Assembly: GCA_963761775.1 (NCBI GenBank)
Contig: CAVXIF010000002.1
Coordinates: 124,001 to 188,000 of the forward strand
Source: Parerythrobacter_A sp963761775
GTDB lineage: Bacteria > Pseudomonadota > Alphaproteobacteria > Sphingomonadales > Sphingomonadaceae
Length of the DNA stretch: 64,000 bases
Direction of reading: 5' to 3'
Program-made: the position numbers and the translations under genes
Notes under the pieces: model-generated
Database searches by the model: none
What the model was told of the DNA's origin: nothing
The model's input: the letters and a program-made list of their open reading frames with translations, nothing else
In this document: piece after piece, positions 27,656 to 36,700 of the stretch
How positions within the stretch are numbered: position 1 is the stretch's first letter
How the letters are laid out: each line of letters opens with the position of its first letter

Positions 27656-30124
27656 CTATCCCCCCTTGCGCAACCCCTCCGCGATGCCGCGCATCGTCTC
27701 GGCCAGCGTCACGTTCAGGCCCGGTGCTTCGGACAAATCGTCCGCCAGCCGGTCCAGCGTCGGCGCAACGCTGGCATCGCCCGCTTCCGCAGCATCCAGC
27801 GCCGCCAGATACGGTGCCAGCATCGCTTCGGGTTGCGGTTCCATGCGCTGCATCTGGTCCAGATAGGCGCGCGCCACCGCCGGGCTGTCGGGCCAGCGGA
27901 CGGGATATTGCTGTTGCGGATTGAAGGTGCCGTTCTGCGCGGGATCGAGCATGGCTTCCTTCGCCGCCGCGATTTCGTTGGCGCTCAGGAATTCGCTCGG
28001 CTCAAGCTCCAGCACGTCCAGCCCGCGCGCGATTTCGGTGCCGTAGATGCGGCCCCGATACCAGTAAACCGACCAGAATCCGCCCAGCACCATCTGGTCC
28101 GCGTCGATCGGCCCGCGGTCGAAATAGGCGATTTCGACCGGATTGGCGCTGTCGGTGAAATCCATCAGCGAGATGCCGCCCTGATACCATGCCTGCACAA
28201 AGATGTCGCGCCCCGGCACCGGCACCAGCGACCCGTTATGGGCGACGCAGTTCTCCATCTCGCCCTGCGCGGCGGGTATTTTGTAGAGGCTGCGCGCGGT
28301 CAGCTTGCCATCGACAAGATCGTAAATGGCGTCGGCACCCCAGGTCATGGGATCGAAGGTGCGGCAACGCGGGCGCCCGCCACCGCCCCATTCGTCGGTG
28401 AAGACAACCTTGGTGCCGTCATTGTTGAAGGTTGCCGAGTGCCAGTAGGCAAAGCCGGTGTCCGTCACCGCGTCCAAGCGCACCGGTTTGCGCGGGTCCG
28501 AGATGTCCAGCACGATGCCGTTGCCGCTGCACGCCCCGGCAGCCAGCGCCTTGGTCGGGAAGATGGTGATGTCGTGACACTGGTCGGTTCGGCGCGTGTC
28601 CTGCGTGCCGTCGCCGTGATCGCCGCCCGCCCACAGCCCGGCAATGCGGTCGCCATCCGCGAACACGCGCGGGCTGTCGACGATGCGCGATGCGGCGGGG
28701 TTTGCCTTGGGTATCTCGATCACGTCGATGCTGAACAGGGCGGAACCGCGTTCGGCTGTGCCATAGGGAGAGCATCCATCCAGCTCCGCCTCGTCGCGCA
28801 CGCGCGCCGTGCCGGAATTATAGACCAGTATGCTGGTATCGTCCTCGGCGACGACGGAATGCGTGTGGCTGCCGCGACAGGTCTGGACCTGCCCGACCTG
28901 GCGCGGGCGCGTGGCATCCGAAATGTCGAAGATGCGCAAGCCCCGGAAGCGTTCTTTGCTGATGTCTTCGGCCACACCCTGCAACCCGCAATCCACACGC
29001 CCGCGCGTTTGTTCGACCGACATGATGAGCAATTTACCGACGATGCTGACATCGCCCTGACCGCCGGGGCACACCGTGCTGCTGACCAGCGCGGGCATTT
29101 CGCCATCGGCAATGCGGTAGATGTTGAACCCGTGGTAATTGCCCACCACCACCATATCGCCTGAAAAGGCGAGGTCGGTCTGTGCGAAGCTGAATAGCGG
29201 GGAGCGTTCGGAAAGCTTGGTCTTGGGATCACCCGCCTCGGTATCCGGCTTTTCAGGGATGACGACATCGGCGTTGTCCGTATCGCTGTCTTCGGCACCG
29301 GTGTCGGGCCGTGCGGGGTTGGCATCGGCCACGGCCAGCCGCAGTCCGGCAGGGTTTTCAGGATCGAAAAACCCGGCTGGCTTCGGCAGCGAGCCAACCA
29401 GCGTCAGCCCCTTCATCGCCACACCCGCATCGCGGAAACCCGCCGCCAGCGTGGTGCGCGGATCCTCCGCCAGCTTTTCCAGCAGCGCGCTCATGCGCGT
29501 GATTTCGGATTTCTGGTCGGCGTCGATATCGCTGACGAAGCGGTAGAGGACGGGATCGTAAGCGGCCCCTTGCGTATCGAACAGCGTATCGACCATTTCC
29601 AGCGCGCCCTGGTGGTGCGCGATCATCAGTTGCAGGAACAGCTGGTCGAACGCGGTCCCCTCGGCGGCGGCGAGCTGCGCCATCTGTTCGGGCGTCGCCA
29701 TGCCCGCCATACCCATGTGCATTTTCGACACGTCATGCATCGCATGGCCCATCGCCGCGTGTTTGCCAGGGTCGGCTGGCGTCTCGCCCCGGTCGCGCAG
29801 CCAGCCTTGCATGAAAGCAATCTCGTCTGCCTGACCGGCCCCGATTTTCTCCGCGATCGCAATCAGCTCTTCGGTATTGGTCCGCTCCGCCACCAGATCG
29901 GCCATCTGCGTTGCCTGGAAATGATGTGGGATCATGGCCTGCATGAATTCGAGATCGGCTGGAATGTAGCGCGACGCGGCAACCTGCGTGGCGCTCTCCG
30001 CAGTGAGCGTGCTGCTTTCCTGACCAGGCGCGCCGGGCAGGATGATCGGCGCGTCCTGCGCGATAGCGGCGCCGGGAAGGGCGAGGTAGGCAGCGGTGGC
30101 GAGCAGGGCGGTGCGGAATTTCAT
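27656..30124 (-). CDS. secreted DUF305 plus beta-propeller protein
   Basis: An 822-residue exported protein (signal peptide to about residue 22, AIAQD). Residues about 50-215 form a DUF305 four-helix, metal-binding ferritin-like domain with paired histidines (MIPHHFQATQM, MIAHHQGALEM). From about 320 to 740 runs a LVIVD-type beta-propeller with repeated RIFDISD/VLDISDPRKP motifs. A helical C-terminal tail ends the protein. DUF305 is linked to copper or other metal handling and the propeller to surface binding; the fusion suggests a periplasmic metal-related role, but the substrate is unknown. It is convergent with nothing and precedes the MATE gene. Confidence 0.82.
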   Translation of the reverse strand: MKFRTALLATAAYLALPGAAIAQDAPIILPGAPGQESSTLTAESATQVAASRYIPADLEFMQAMIPHHFQATQMADLVAERTNTEELIAIAEKIGAGQADEIAFMQGWLRDRGETPADPGKHAAMGHAMHDVSKMHMGMAGMATPEQMAQLAAAEGTAFDQLFLQLMIAHHQGALEMVDTLFDTQGAAYDPVLYRFVSDIDADQKSEITRMSALLEKLAEDPRTTLAAGFRDAGVAMKGLTLVGSLPKPAGFFDPENPAGLRLAVADANPARPDTGAEDSDTDNADVVIPEKPDTEAGDPKTKLSERSPLFSFAQTDLAFSGDMVVVGNYHGFNIYRIADGEMPALVSSTVCPGGQGDVSIVGKLLIMSVEQTRGRVDCGLQGVAEDISKERFRGLRIFDISDATRPRQVGQVQTCRGSHTHSVVAEDDTSILVYNSGTARVRDEAELDGCSPYGTAERGSALFSIDVIEIPKANPAASRIVDSPRVFADGDRIAGLWAGGDHGDGTQDTRRTDQCHDITIFPTKALAAGACSGNGIVLDISDPRKPVRLDAVTDTGFAYWHSATFNNDGTKVVFTDEWGGGGRPRCRTFDPMTWGADAIYDLVDGKLTARSLYKIPAAQGEMENCVAHNGSLVPVPGRDIFVQAWYQGGISLMDFTDSANPVEIAYFDRGPIDADQMVLGGFWSVYWYRGRIYGTEIARGLDVLELEPSEFLSANEIAAAKEAMLDPAQNGTFNPQQQYPVRWPDSPAVARAYLDQMQRMEPQPEAMLAPYLAALDAAEAGDASVAPTLDRLADDLSEAPGLNVTLAETMRGIAEGLRKGG

Positions 30125-30229
30125 GGGTGTAGTCCTTTGTATTGTTCACATAGCTGCCGCAACTTTGCAGCGGAGGGAAGGGGGATGATTTTCAGAAGTG
30201 CGTGCCTGTCTGCTCGCTGACGCTCGGTG

Positions 30230-30310
30230 CTGTGCCATCCCGCTCGCCCTCCCGACCACCCGATTAGTATAATCCCGTGAGCGGAAGGGAGGGGGAGCGG
30301 GATGGGACAG
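30230..30310. repeat. long palindromic repeat, copy 1
   Basis: Two 24-base arms (30230-30253 and 30287-30310) starting CTGTGCCATCCCGCTC pair with only two mismatches, around a 33-base centre containing GATTAGTATAAT. The same element, with longer arms, recurs at 31863-31944. The two copies lie on either side of rplJ-rplL. No transposase is present; it looks like a REP/MITE-type palindrome. Confidence 0.75.
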
Positions 30311-30413
30311 CAAGGGAGGGCGGATGCCCGACCGCAGCAGACAAGAACGCGCGGGATGGAACAGCAAGCGCAGGACTGATTTCCGCAAGCGCACCCAACA
30401 TAAGACTCCCACG

Positions 30414-30442
30414 AAAAAGGGCGGCACCTTGCGGTACCGCCC
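30414..30442 (-). terminator. terminator of the rplJ-rplL unit
   Basis: On the minus strand GGGCGGTACC and GGTGCCGCCC form a 10-bp stem around GCAA, followed by TTTTT (plus-strand 30414-30418). It lies 46 bases beyond the rplL stop. Confidence 0.82.
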
Positions 30443-30487
30443 TTCCTTCGCACGGGCGCTTCAAGACACCCGCCAAACCGTAATGGC

Positions 30488-30862
30488 TTACTTGAGTTCG
30501 ACGGTACCGCCGGCACCTTCGATCTTGCCCTTGATCTCTTCGGCTTCGGCCTTGTTGACGCCTTCCTTGATCGGCTTGGGCGCATCTTCGACCAGCTTCT
30601 TGGCTTCGCCCAGACCCAGACCGGTAATCGCGCGGACTTCCTTGATGACCTGGATCTTCTTGCCGCCGTCGCCGGTCAGGATGACGTCGAATTCGTCCTT
30701 TTCCTCTTCGGCCGGTGCCGCTTCGCCGCCGCCGCCACCGGCGACTGCCACTGCTGCGGCTGCCGAAACGCCCCACTCTTCTTCAAGCGCCTTGGCCAGT
30801 TCCGCTGCTTCCAGAACGGTCAGCTTGGAAAGTTCTTCGACGAGTGCCTTGATGTCTGCCAT
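30488..30862 (-). CDS. rplL: 50S ribosomal protein L7/L12
   Basis: A 124-residue stalk protein: N-terminal dimer domain (residues 1-35), alanine/glycine hinge (about 36-52), and the conserved C-terminal domain (EKDEFDVILTGDGGKKIQVIKE). It recruits elongation and release factors to the ribosome. It follows rplJ after 65 bases, and a terminator follows. The rplJL unit is on the opposite strand to rpoBC, unlike the usual arrangement. Confidence 0.98.
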   Translation of the reverse strand: MADIKALVEELSKLTVLEAAELAKALEEEWGVSAAAAVAVAGGGGGEAAPAEEEKDEFDVILTGDGGKKIQVIKEVRAITGLGLGEAKKLVEDAPKPIKEGVNKAEAEEIKGKIEGAGGTVELK

Positions 30863-30927
30863 GATATTCTACTCCGAAAATAATTGTGCGGGGCAACGGT
30901 CGCCCCAGTGATCGATATGCGTAAAAG

Positions 30928-31443
30928 CTATGCTGCTTCCTTGGCGCCATAGGCACCGAAGACGCGGGCCAGCTTGCTTGCCGGTTCGTTGACGACGCGG
31001 GCGATCTTGGTGGCCGGTGCATTGACCAGACCCACGATCGTGCCGCGCAGTTCGTCCAGGCTTGGCATGGATGCCAGTGACCTGATGCCTGCTTCGTCCA
31101 GCACCTGTCCGCCCATCGAGCCGCCGACGATTTCCAGTCGGTCGTTCGATTTGGCGAAATCCACCGCGGCCTTCGCCGCAGCGACCGGATCGGCGGAATA
31201 GCCAAGCGCGGTCGGCCCCTTCAGCATGTCTTCCATGCCTGCATAGGGGGTGTCTTTCAGGGCCAGCACGGCTAGGCGGTTTTTCGCGACCTTGTAGGAC
31301 GCGCCCGCTTCGCGCATCTTCCCGCGCAGATCGGTGGACTGGTCCACCGTCAGGCCGAGATTGCGGGTCACGACGACCACGCCCACCTCGTTGAAGATTG
31401 CGTTGAGCTGCGCGACCGCTTCGGATTTCTCTTTGCGATCCAT
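30928..31443 (-). CDS. rplJ: 50S ribosomal protein L10
   Basis: A 171-residue protein, the base that anchors L7/L12 dimers on the ribosome. The opening MDRKEKSEAVAQLNAIF and motif YKVAKNRLAVLAL are standard, and the C-terminal helix carries the L7/L12 binding region. GGAAGGAG lies 8 bases upstream of the ATG. A leader of about 270 bases separates it from a good promoter, as expected if L10-L12 represses its own translation. rplK and rplA are not adjacent. Confidence 0.97.
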   Translation of the reverse strand: MDRKEKSEAVAQLNAIFNEVGVVVVTRNLGLTVDQSTDLRGKMREAGASYKVAKNRLAVLALKDTPYAGMEDMLKGPTALGYSADPVAAAKAAVDFAKSNDRLEIVGGSMGGQVLDEAGIRSLASMPSLDELRGTIVGLVNAPATKIARVVNEPASKLARVFGAYGAKEAA

Positions 31444-31750
31444 ACGTTAAGCTCCTTCCTTGTTCATGGCCGCACTCTGCGCTGGTGAAAGCGCGCACGC
31501 GGCCGGCTGCGTTCACCGCACGGCGGATGCCGCACGGCTCGGTAGTCCATGATGGGGGGAAGGAGGGTGCGGTCGGCACGAAGGCCGGTCGCGGTGGCGG
31601 GACCGTGCCCGCCAGAATCTCGTATCCCCGCCTCGGCTGGAAATTAAGCAGGCCAGATTGCCTGCACCAACTGTCTCGGACGGATGACCGGGTCGGCGCG
31701 AACGCCGGACGGTCGGTGGCGCGTTTAGCTGGACCTTGCGCGGGAGTCAA
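31444..31750 (-). promoter_or_regulatory. promoter and long leader of rplJ-rplL
   Basis: TTGACT (minus strand, plus positions 31745-31750), a 17-base spacer and TAAACG (31722-31727) form a plausible sigma-70 promoter with a weak -10. The transcript would begin near 31715 and run about 270 bases to the rplJ ATG. The leader holds several GC-rich inverted repeats and no open frame. In many bacteria this leader binds L10-L12 for feedback control; I cannot verify the fold by eye. Confidence 0.5.
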
Positions 31751-31862
31751 GAAATGAGTCTGTGCCCGGCGCGCTTCGTTGAGTGTTTTTGTTTTCTCGC
31801 TAACGCTCGGTGCTGTGCGTTCTTGCTCGGTGCGCTCCGGACATCCGTCTACTCCGCGTGGG

Positions 31863-31944
31863 TGTGCCATCCCGCTCGCCCTCCCGACCACCCACGACGG
31901 ATTATACCTAATCGGGTGGTCGGGAGGGGGAGCGGGATGGCACA
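31863..31944. repeat. long palindromic repeat, copy 2
   Basis: Two 31-base arms (31863-31893 and 31914-31944; start TGTGCCATCCCGCTC) pair with a single mismatch around a 20-base centre. The centre, read in reverse, matches copy 1 at 30230-30310. Such an almost perfect palindrome would form a cruciform or very stable RNA hairpin. It lies about 110 bases upstream of the rplJ promoter. Confidence 0.78.
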
Positions 31945-31953
31945 GCAACCGAG

Positions 31954-32019
31954 CGTCATTGCGAGCGTAGCGAGCAACAAGCAAATCGCTCCTACGCCGA
32001 GCCGCACGCCGCAATGACG
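31954..32019. repeat. short REP-like inverted repeat
   Basis: CGTCATTGCG (from 31954) and CGCAATGACG (to 32019) bound a 66-base element containing GAGCGTAGCGAGCAA. This is a common proteobacterial extragenic palindrome. It abuts the larger palindrome copy 2, so two repeat families are nested in one gap. Confidence 0.7.
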
Positions 32020-32037
32020 GTGTGCTCAATGACGCAC

Positions 32038-32074
32038 AAAAAACCGGGCGCGGATTGCTCCGGCCCGGCTTTTT
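32038..32074. terminator. bidirectional terminator after the second acidic lipoprotein gene
   Basis: CCGGGCGCGGA (32044-32054) pairs with TCCGGCCCGG (32059-32068) around TTGC with one bulge. TTTTT follows on the plus strand and six As precede it, giving a T-run on the minus strand, where the lipoprotein gene ends 22 bases upstream. Confidence 0.8.
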
Positions 32075-32095
32075 CGGTGTTGTGGTGGCTGCGGC

Positions 32096-32338
32096 CTAGA
32101 TGCCGTCGGCGGTGTCTTCCAGCGTTTCGGCTTCCTGTTCCAGCGCCGCTGCCTCGCCAGCGTCGCCCGCTTCTTGCGCGGCTTCAGCCTGCGCTTCGAG
32201 GACGTCGGACTGTTCGTCGATCACTTCGCCCTGTGCTTCGGTGACATCGTCCATTTCCTCGCCGATTTCCTCTTTCGGGCCATCGCAGGCGGTGAGGGCG
32301 AAAGCGGCGGTGGCAAGTGCGGCAAATGCGAATTTCAT
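32096..32338 (-). CDS. small acidic lipoprotein
   Basis: An 80-residue protein with a lipoprotein signal (MKFAFAALATAAFALTAC, lipobox LTAC, cysteine 18), followed by a highly acidic Glu/Ala-rich helix that could form a coiled coil. It resembles in style, but not closely in sequence, the lipoprotein at 9894-10145. The function is unknown. It is a single gene with its own terminator, upstream of the rplJL region. Confidence 0.8.
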   Translation of the reverse strand: MKFAFAALATAAFALTACDGPKEEIGEEMDDVTEAQGEVIDEQSDVLEAQAEAAQEAGDAGEAAALEQEAETLEDTADGI

Positions 32339-32410
32339 GATGTGTGGTATCCCTGTTTTTCGAATGCGACCATAAGTCGGCTTCGCTTCAACCGACTTGT
32401 TGTCGCATCG

Positions 32411-32656
32411 TCAAGCCTGCCCTTGTTCTGGCGCATAGCCGATCAGGTCGCCCGGCTGGCAATCCAGCTCGCGGCAGATCGCTTCCAGCGTGGTGAAGCG
32501 GATGGCCTTGGCCTTGCCGGTCTTGAGGATGGACAGGTTGGCGAGCGTCAGGCCCACCCGCTCCGCCAGTTCGGTCAGCGTCATGCGGCGTTCGTGCAGC
32601 AGGTCGTCGAGCTTAATCACGATGGCGGTTCCTTCGGGTTGTGCGGAAGGGGGCAT
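32411..32656 (-). CDS. Xre-family helix-turn-helix regulator (YozG-like)
   Basis: An 81-residue DNA-binding protein. The helix-turn-helix spans about residues 22-70 (MTLTELAERVGLTLANLSILKTGK, here named by its ERVGLTLANLS core), followed by LEAICRELDCQPGDLI, the YozG-type ending. The ATG at 32654-32656 overlaps the stop of the DUF2975 gene by one base, so it is coupled to it. Such pairs are common: a membrane DUF2975 protein and a small Xre regulator. It probably regulates its own operon through TATCG-type sites upstream (33379-33442). Confidence 0.85.
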   Translation of the reverse strand: MPPSAQPEGTAIVIKLDDLLHERRMTLTELAERVGLTLANLSILKTGKAKAIRFTTLEAICRELDCQPGDLIGYAPEQGQA

Positions 32657-33192
32657 CAGACGGTCCCTTCCAGTTCTTCGCGCATTCGTGTGCCGGTGCG
32701 AAATACGCGCGCCAGGATGAACAGTGTCAGGACCAGCAGCAGGCCGTTGGTGTCTCCCCCGGCCACGCTGATGCCCGTGTCTTCGGAGATCATCGGCTTG
32801 AGGCGCAGGGCGAGAAGCCCGGCGGGAATGGACAGTAACTGTATGCCGAGCATGAGCCACGCGGCGGTGGTCAGATGGACAGCGTTTTCGGGGACGAACG
32901 GATCGCCCGCCCCCACGCTTTTCACGATCCAGCGCAGGCGTTGCAGGAAGGCGAACATGGCAACGATCATCGCGATAATAATCGCGATGATGCCGATGAT
33001 GAGCCAAACGGCCTCCATCGTGGGAACGGTCGGCGCTTCTTCGGCCAGCCCCAGCAGCACCTTGTCGCGGTTGAATATCATGACAGGTATTGCGATTGTG
33101 CAGGCCGCCGCCGCCAGCGCCATCAGCCCCATGCCGAACAACAGGATGGCATTGGCGATCTGCAACAGCGGATCCTTGAGGATGCGGGCCAT
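32656..33192 (-). CDS. DUF2975 membrane protein
   Basis: A 178-residue protein with four hydrophobic segments (about residues 10-35, 60-85, 105-130 and 145-165), matching DUF2975. The function is unknown; it is nearly always next to a YozG-like regulator, as here. The stop is shared with the next gene's ATG (TGATG). A 39-residue gene precedes it on the same strand. A membrane sensor that modulates the regulator is an attractive idea, but inference only. Confidence 0.82.
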   Translation of the reverse strand: MARILKDPLLQIANAILLFGMGLMALAAAACTIAIPVMIFNRDKVLLGLAEEAPTVPTMEAVWLIIGIIAIIIAMIVAMFAFLQRLRWIVKSVGAGDPFVPENAVHLTTAAWLMLGIQLLSIPAGLLALRLKPMISEDTGISVAGGDTNGLLLVLTLFILARVFRTGTRMREELEGTV

Positions 33193-33239
33193 GGTCGAAC
33201 TCCTTTCTGTTTGCGGTGTTGGTCGTTTCAGGGGACGGA

Positions 33240-33359
33240 TCAGGCGACGAGGACGACGGGTGCGTCCTGCGGCGGAACGTCGGTGATGGCGGCGAACCCG
33301 CCGAGGGTCAGAAGGACGGCAGCAACGGCCGAGACGATGTTGGTTGTGACGTTGGACAT
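33240..33359 (-). CDS. 39-residue hydrophobic leader protein of the DUF2975/HTH operon
   Basis: A short open frame opening MSNVTTNIVSAVAAVLLTLGG with one membrane helix (about residues 8-26) and ending APVVLVA. GGAG lies 8 bases before the ATG, better placed than for most genes here, and the frame starts directly downstream of the operator/promoter region. It is 47 bases from DUF2975. The size and position suggest a real small membrane protein in the operon; no family is recognised. Confidence 0.68.
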   Translation of the reverse strand: MSNVTTNIVSAVAAVLLTLGGFAAITDVPPQDAPVVLVA

Positions 33360-33378
33360 TTATCGATCTCCTTGATTG

Positions 33379-33442
33379 TCGATATCGATAAACAACAATA
33401 TTGCGGTCTTATTGTCAAACGATAAATATCGAAAAACGATAA
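33379..33442 (-). promoter_or_regulatory. promoter with repeated TATCG palindromes for the DUF2975/HTH operon
   Basis: TTGACA (minus strand, 33413-33418) is a perfect -35 box. Around it are TCGATATCGA (33379-33388), CGATA-AA-TATCG (33420-33431) and a further CGATAA half-site near 33437-33442. These palindromes share the CGATA/TATCG core and bracket the promoter, a pattern expected for autoregulation by the operon's own Xre protein. The -10 is not clear-cut. Confidence 0.6.
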
Positions 33443-33488
33443 GGTGTTGAATTCACCTGCATGTTTTTGGCGCGCAGGCCGAGTTTCG

Positions 33489-33517
33489 TTGACTCGGGGC
33501 CGGGCGAATCCTACATG
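33489..33517 (+). promoter_or_regulatory. rpoB promoter
   Basis: TTGACT (33489-33494), a 17-base spacer and TACATG (33512-33517) make a good sigma-70 promoter, with a leader of about 220 bases before rpoB. The leader holds a perfect 10-bp hairpin (AAACGCACCG / CGGTGCGTTT, 33615-33638) without a T-run, which could act as a pause or control site. The 300-bp gap 33443-33743 contains no gene. Confidence 0.6.
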
Positions 33518-33743
33518 GCTGTCATCGCATTGCTTCGAGCACGGCGGCCTTTGCGCGGGGGCCGGCCATCGGATGGAAGCTGCGTCTCCATAGTCGCGAA
33601 TGCCATCAGGGCCGTAAACGCACCGCCACCGGTGCGTTTCTCGCGCCCTTTGCTGCGTTCCTGCTGGAGTTTTCCCCGCCCCGGACATTCCCATTCGCCG
33701 CCCCGTACCGGGCGCGGCGCAGCACGAAAGAGCGAGAGCTTTC

Positions 33744-36700
33744 ATGGCGACCAAGGCAAAAACACCGGCAACCAGAGCGCAGGTAAAAGCGAGCGGCACT
33801 GCGAAACGGCGAATCCGCAAGATTTTCGGCGATGTGCACGAAGTGGTGCAGATGCCCAACCTCATCGAGGTGCAGCGCGAAAGCTACGAACAGTTCCTGC
33901 GGTCCGATGCCAGCATCGACTACGTCTCCGGCCTGGAAAAGACGCTGCGCAGCGTGTTCCCGATCCGCGATTTCGCCGGCACTGCCGAGCTGGACTTCGT
34001 GCATTACGAGCTGGAGCCGCCCAAATACGACACCACCGAATGTCGCCAACGCGGGATTACCTATGCCGCGCCGATGAAGGTGACGCTGCGCCTGATCGTG
34101 TTCGAGGTTGATCAGGAAACCGAAACCCGCAGCGTGCTCGATATCAAGGAGCAGGACGTCTATATGGGCGACATGCCGCTGATGACGGGCAACGGCACCT
34201 TCATCATCAACGGCACCGAGCGCGTGATCGTGTCGCAGATGCACCGCAGCCCCGGCGTGCTGTTCGACCATGATCGCGGCAAGACGCATTCTTCGGGCAA
34301 GCTGCTGTTTACCGCCCGCGTCATCCCCTATCGCGGATCGTGGCTCGATTTCGAATTCGACGCCAAGGATGTGGTCAATGTCCGCATCGACCGGAAGCGC
34401 AAGCTGCCCGTCACCAGCCTGCTGTTCGCGCTGGGTCTGGATAGCGAAGGCATCCTCGACCATTTCTACGACACCGTCACCTGGCAGCGCGTTGCGCCAA
34501 AGGGCGGTTCGGAAGGCGGCTGGAAACTGCCGTTCGATCCCGAAGCATGGCGCGGCCAGAAGCCGTCCTTCGCTCTCGTCGATGCCAAGACGGGCGAGGA
34601 AGTGTTCCCTGCTGGCCAGAAGATCAGCCCGCGTGCCGCAAACAAGGCAGCCAAGGACGGCCTCGCCGAACTGCTGTTGCCGACCGAGGAAGCGTTTGCG
34701 CGTTTTGCCGCACGCGACCTGATCGACGAGAAAACCGGCCGCATCTATATCGAGGCGGGCGAGGAAGTATCGCCGGAAAACCTCGAAAAGCTGGACGACG
34801 CCAAGGTCAAGAAGCTGGAACTGCTCGACATCGACGATGTCACCACCGGTCCGTGGATGCGCAACACGCTGGAAGTCGACAAGGCCGAGAACCGCGACGA
34901 AGGGCTGGAGGCCATCTACAAGGTGATGCGCCCCGGCGAGCCACCGACCAAGGAAACCGCAGAAGCCTTGTTCGAAGGCCTGTTCTTCGACGGCGAACGC
35001 TACGACCTTTCCGCCGTGGGCCGCGTGAAGCTGAACATGCGCCTCGGCCTCGATGCCGAAGACACCGTGACCACGCTGCGCAAGGAAGACATCCTTTCCG
35101 TCGTCAAGGAAATGGTCGACCTGAAGGACGGCAAGGGTGAAGTCGACGATATCGACAATCTCGGCAACCGCCGCGTGCGTTCGGTGGGCGAGCTGCTGGA
35201 AAACCAGTATCGCGTCGGCCTGCTGCGCATGGAGCGTGCGGTGAAGGAGCGGATGTCGAGCGTCGATGTCAGCACCGTCATGCCGAACGATCTCATCAAC
35301 GCCAAACCGGCAGTCGCCGCGGTGCGCGAATTCTTCGGTTCATCGCAGCTGTCGCAATTCATGGACCAGACCAACCCGCTGTCCGAAGTAACCCACAAAC
35401 GCCGCGTGTCGGCGCTTGGGCCGGGCGGTCTGACGCGCGAGCGGGCGGGCTTCGAAGTGCGCGACGTTCATCCTACGCATTACGGCCGCATCTGCCCGAT
35501 CGAGACGCCCGAAGGCCCGAACATCGGCCTCATCAACTCGCTCGCCAGTTTCAGCCGCGTGAACAAATACGGCTTCATCGAAACGCCCTATCGCATGGTG
35601 AAGGACGGCACCGTCACGTCGGAGGTCAAGTACCTCTCCGCAATGGAGGAGCAGAAGAACGCCGTGGCGCAGGCTTCGGCGGCGCTGGACGACAGCGGCA
35701 GCTTCGTGGAGGAAATGGTCTCGGCCCGCCAGAACGGCGAGTTCGTGATGCTGCCGCGCGACCAGATCACGTTGATGGACGTTTCGCCCAAGCAGCTTGT
35801 CTCGGTCGCCGCATCGCTCATTCCGTTCCTGGAAAACGATGACGCCAACCGCGCGCTGATGGGCTCCAACATGCAACGCCAGGCCGTGCCGCTGGTGAAG
35901 GCCGAAGCGCCGTTCGTCGGCACCGGCATGGAAGAAACCGTGGCGCGGGACAGCGGCGCGGCCATTTCGGCACAGCGCGGCGGGATCGTGGACCAGGTCG
36001 ATGCCGCGCGCATCGTCATCCGCGCCATCGGCGATGTCGAGGAAGGCCAGTCGGGCGTCGATATCTACACGCTGCAAAAGTTCCAGCGGTCCAACCAGAA
36101 CACCTGCATCAACCAGCGTCCGCTGGTGAAGGTGGGCGAGACGGTGGAGCCGGGCGATATCATCGCCGACGGCCCCAGCACCGATCTGGGCGAGCTGGCG
36201 CTGGGCAAGAACAGCCTCGTCGCCTTCATGCCGTGGAACGGGTACAATTACGAAGACAGTATCCTGATTTCGGAACGCATCGTGAAGGACGACGTGTTCA
36301 CCTCGATCCACATCGAGGAATTCGAAGTGATGGCCCGCGACACCAAGCTGGGTCCGGAAGACATCACCCGCGATATTCCCAATGTGGGCGAGGAAGCGCT
36401 GCGCAATCTCGACGAAGCGGGTATCGTCTATATCGGCGCGGAAGTGCATCCGGGCGATATTCTGGCGGGCAAGATTACGCCCAAGGGCGAAAGCCCGATG
36501 ACGCCGGAAGAAAAGCTGCTGCGCGCGATCTTCGGCGAAAAAGCCAGCGATGTGCGCGACACGTCGCTGCGCCTGCCGCCCGGCGTGGCCGGTACGGTGG
36601 TGGAAGTGCGGGTGTTCAACCGTCACGGCATCGAAGTCGACGACCGGACGCGCGCCATCCAGCAGGAGGAAATCGAACGCCTCAAGAAGAACAGCGGCGA

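Larger units (their letters stand above)
30125..30487. other. intergenic region with palindromic repeat and rplL terminator
   Basis: No protein gene was seen. The region holds one copy of a long palindromic repeat (30230-30310) and the terminator of rplJL (30414-30442). It also contains a CGCTGACGCTCGGTGCTGTG stretch that recurs with one change near 31800. Confidence 0.6.
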
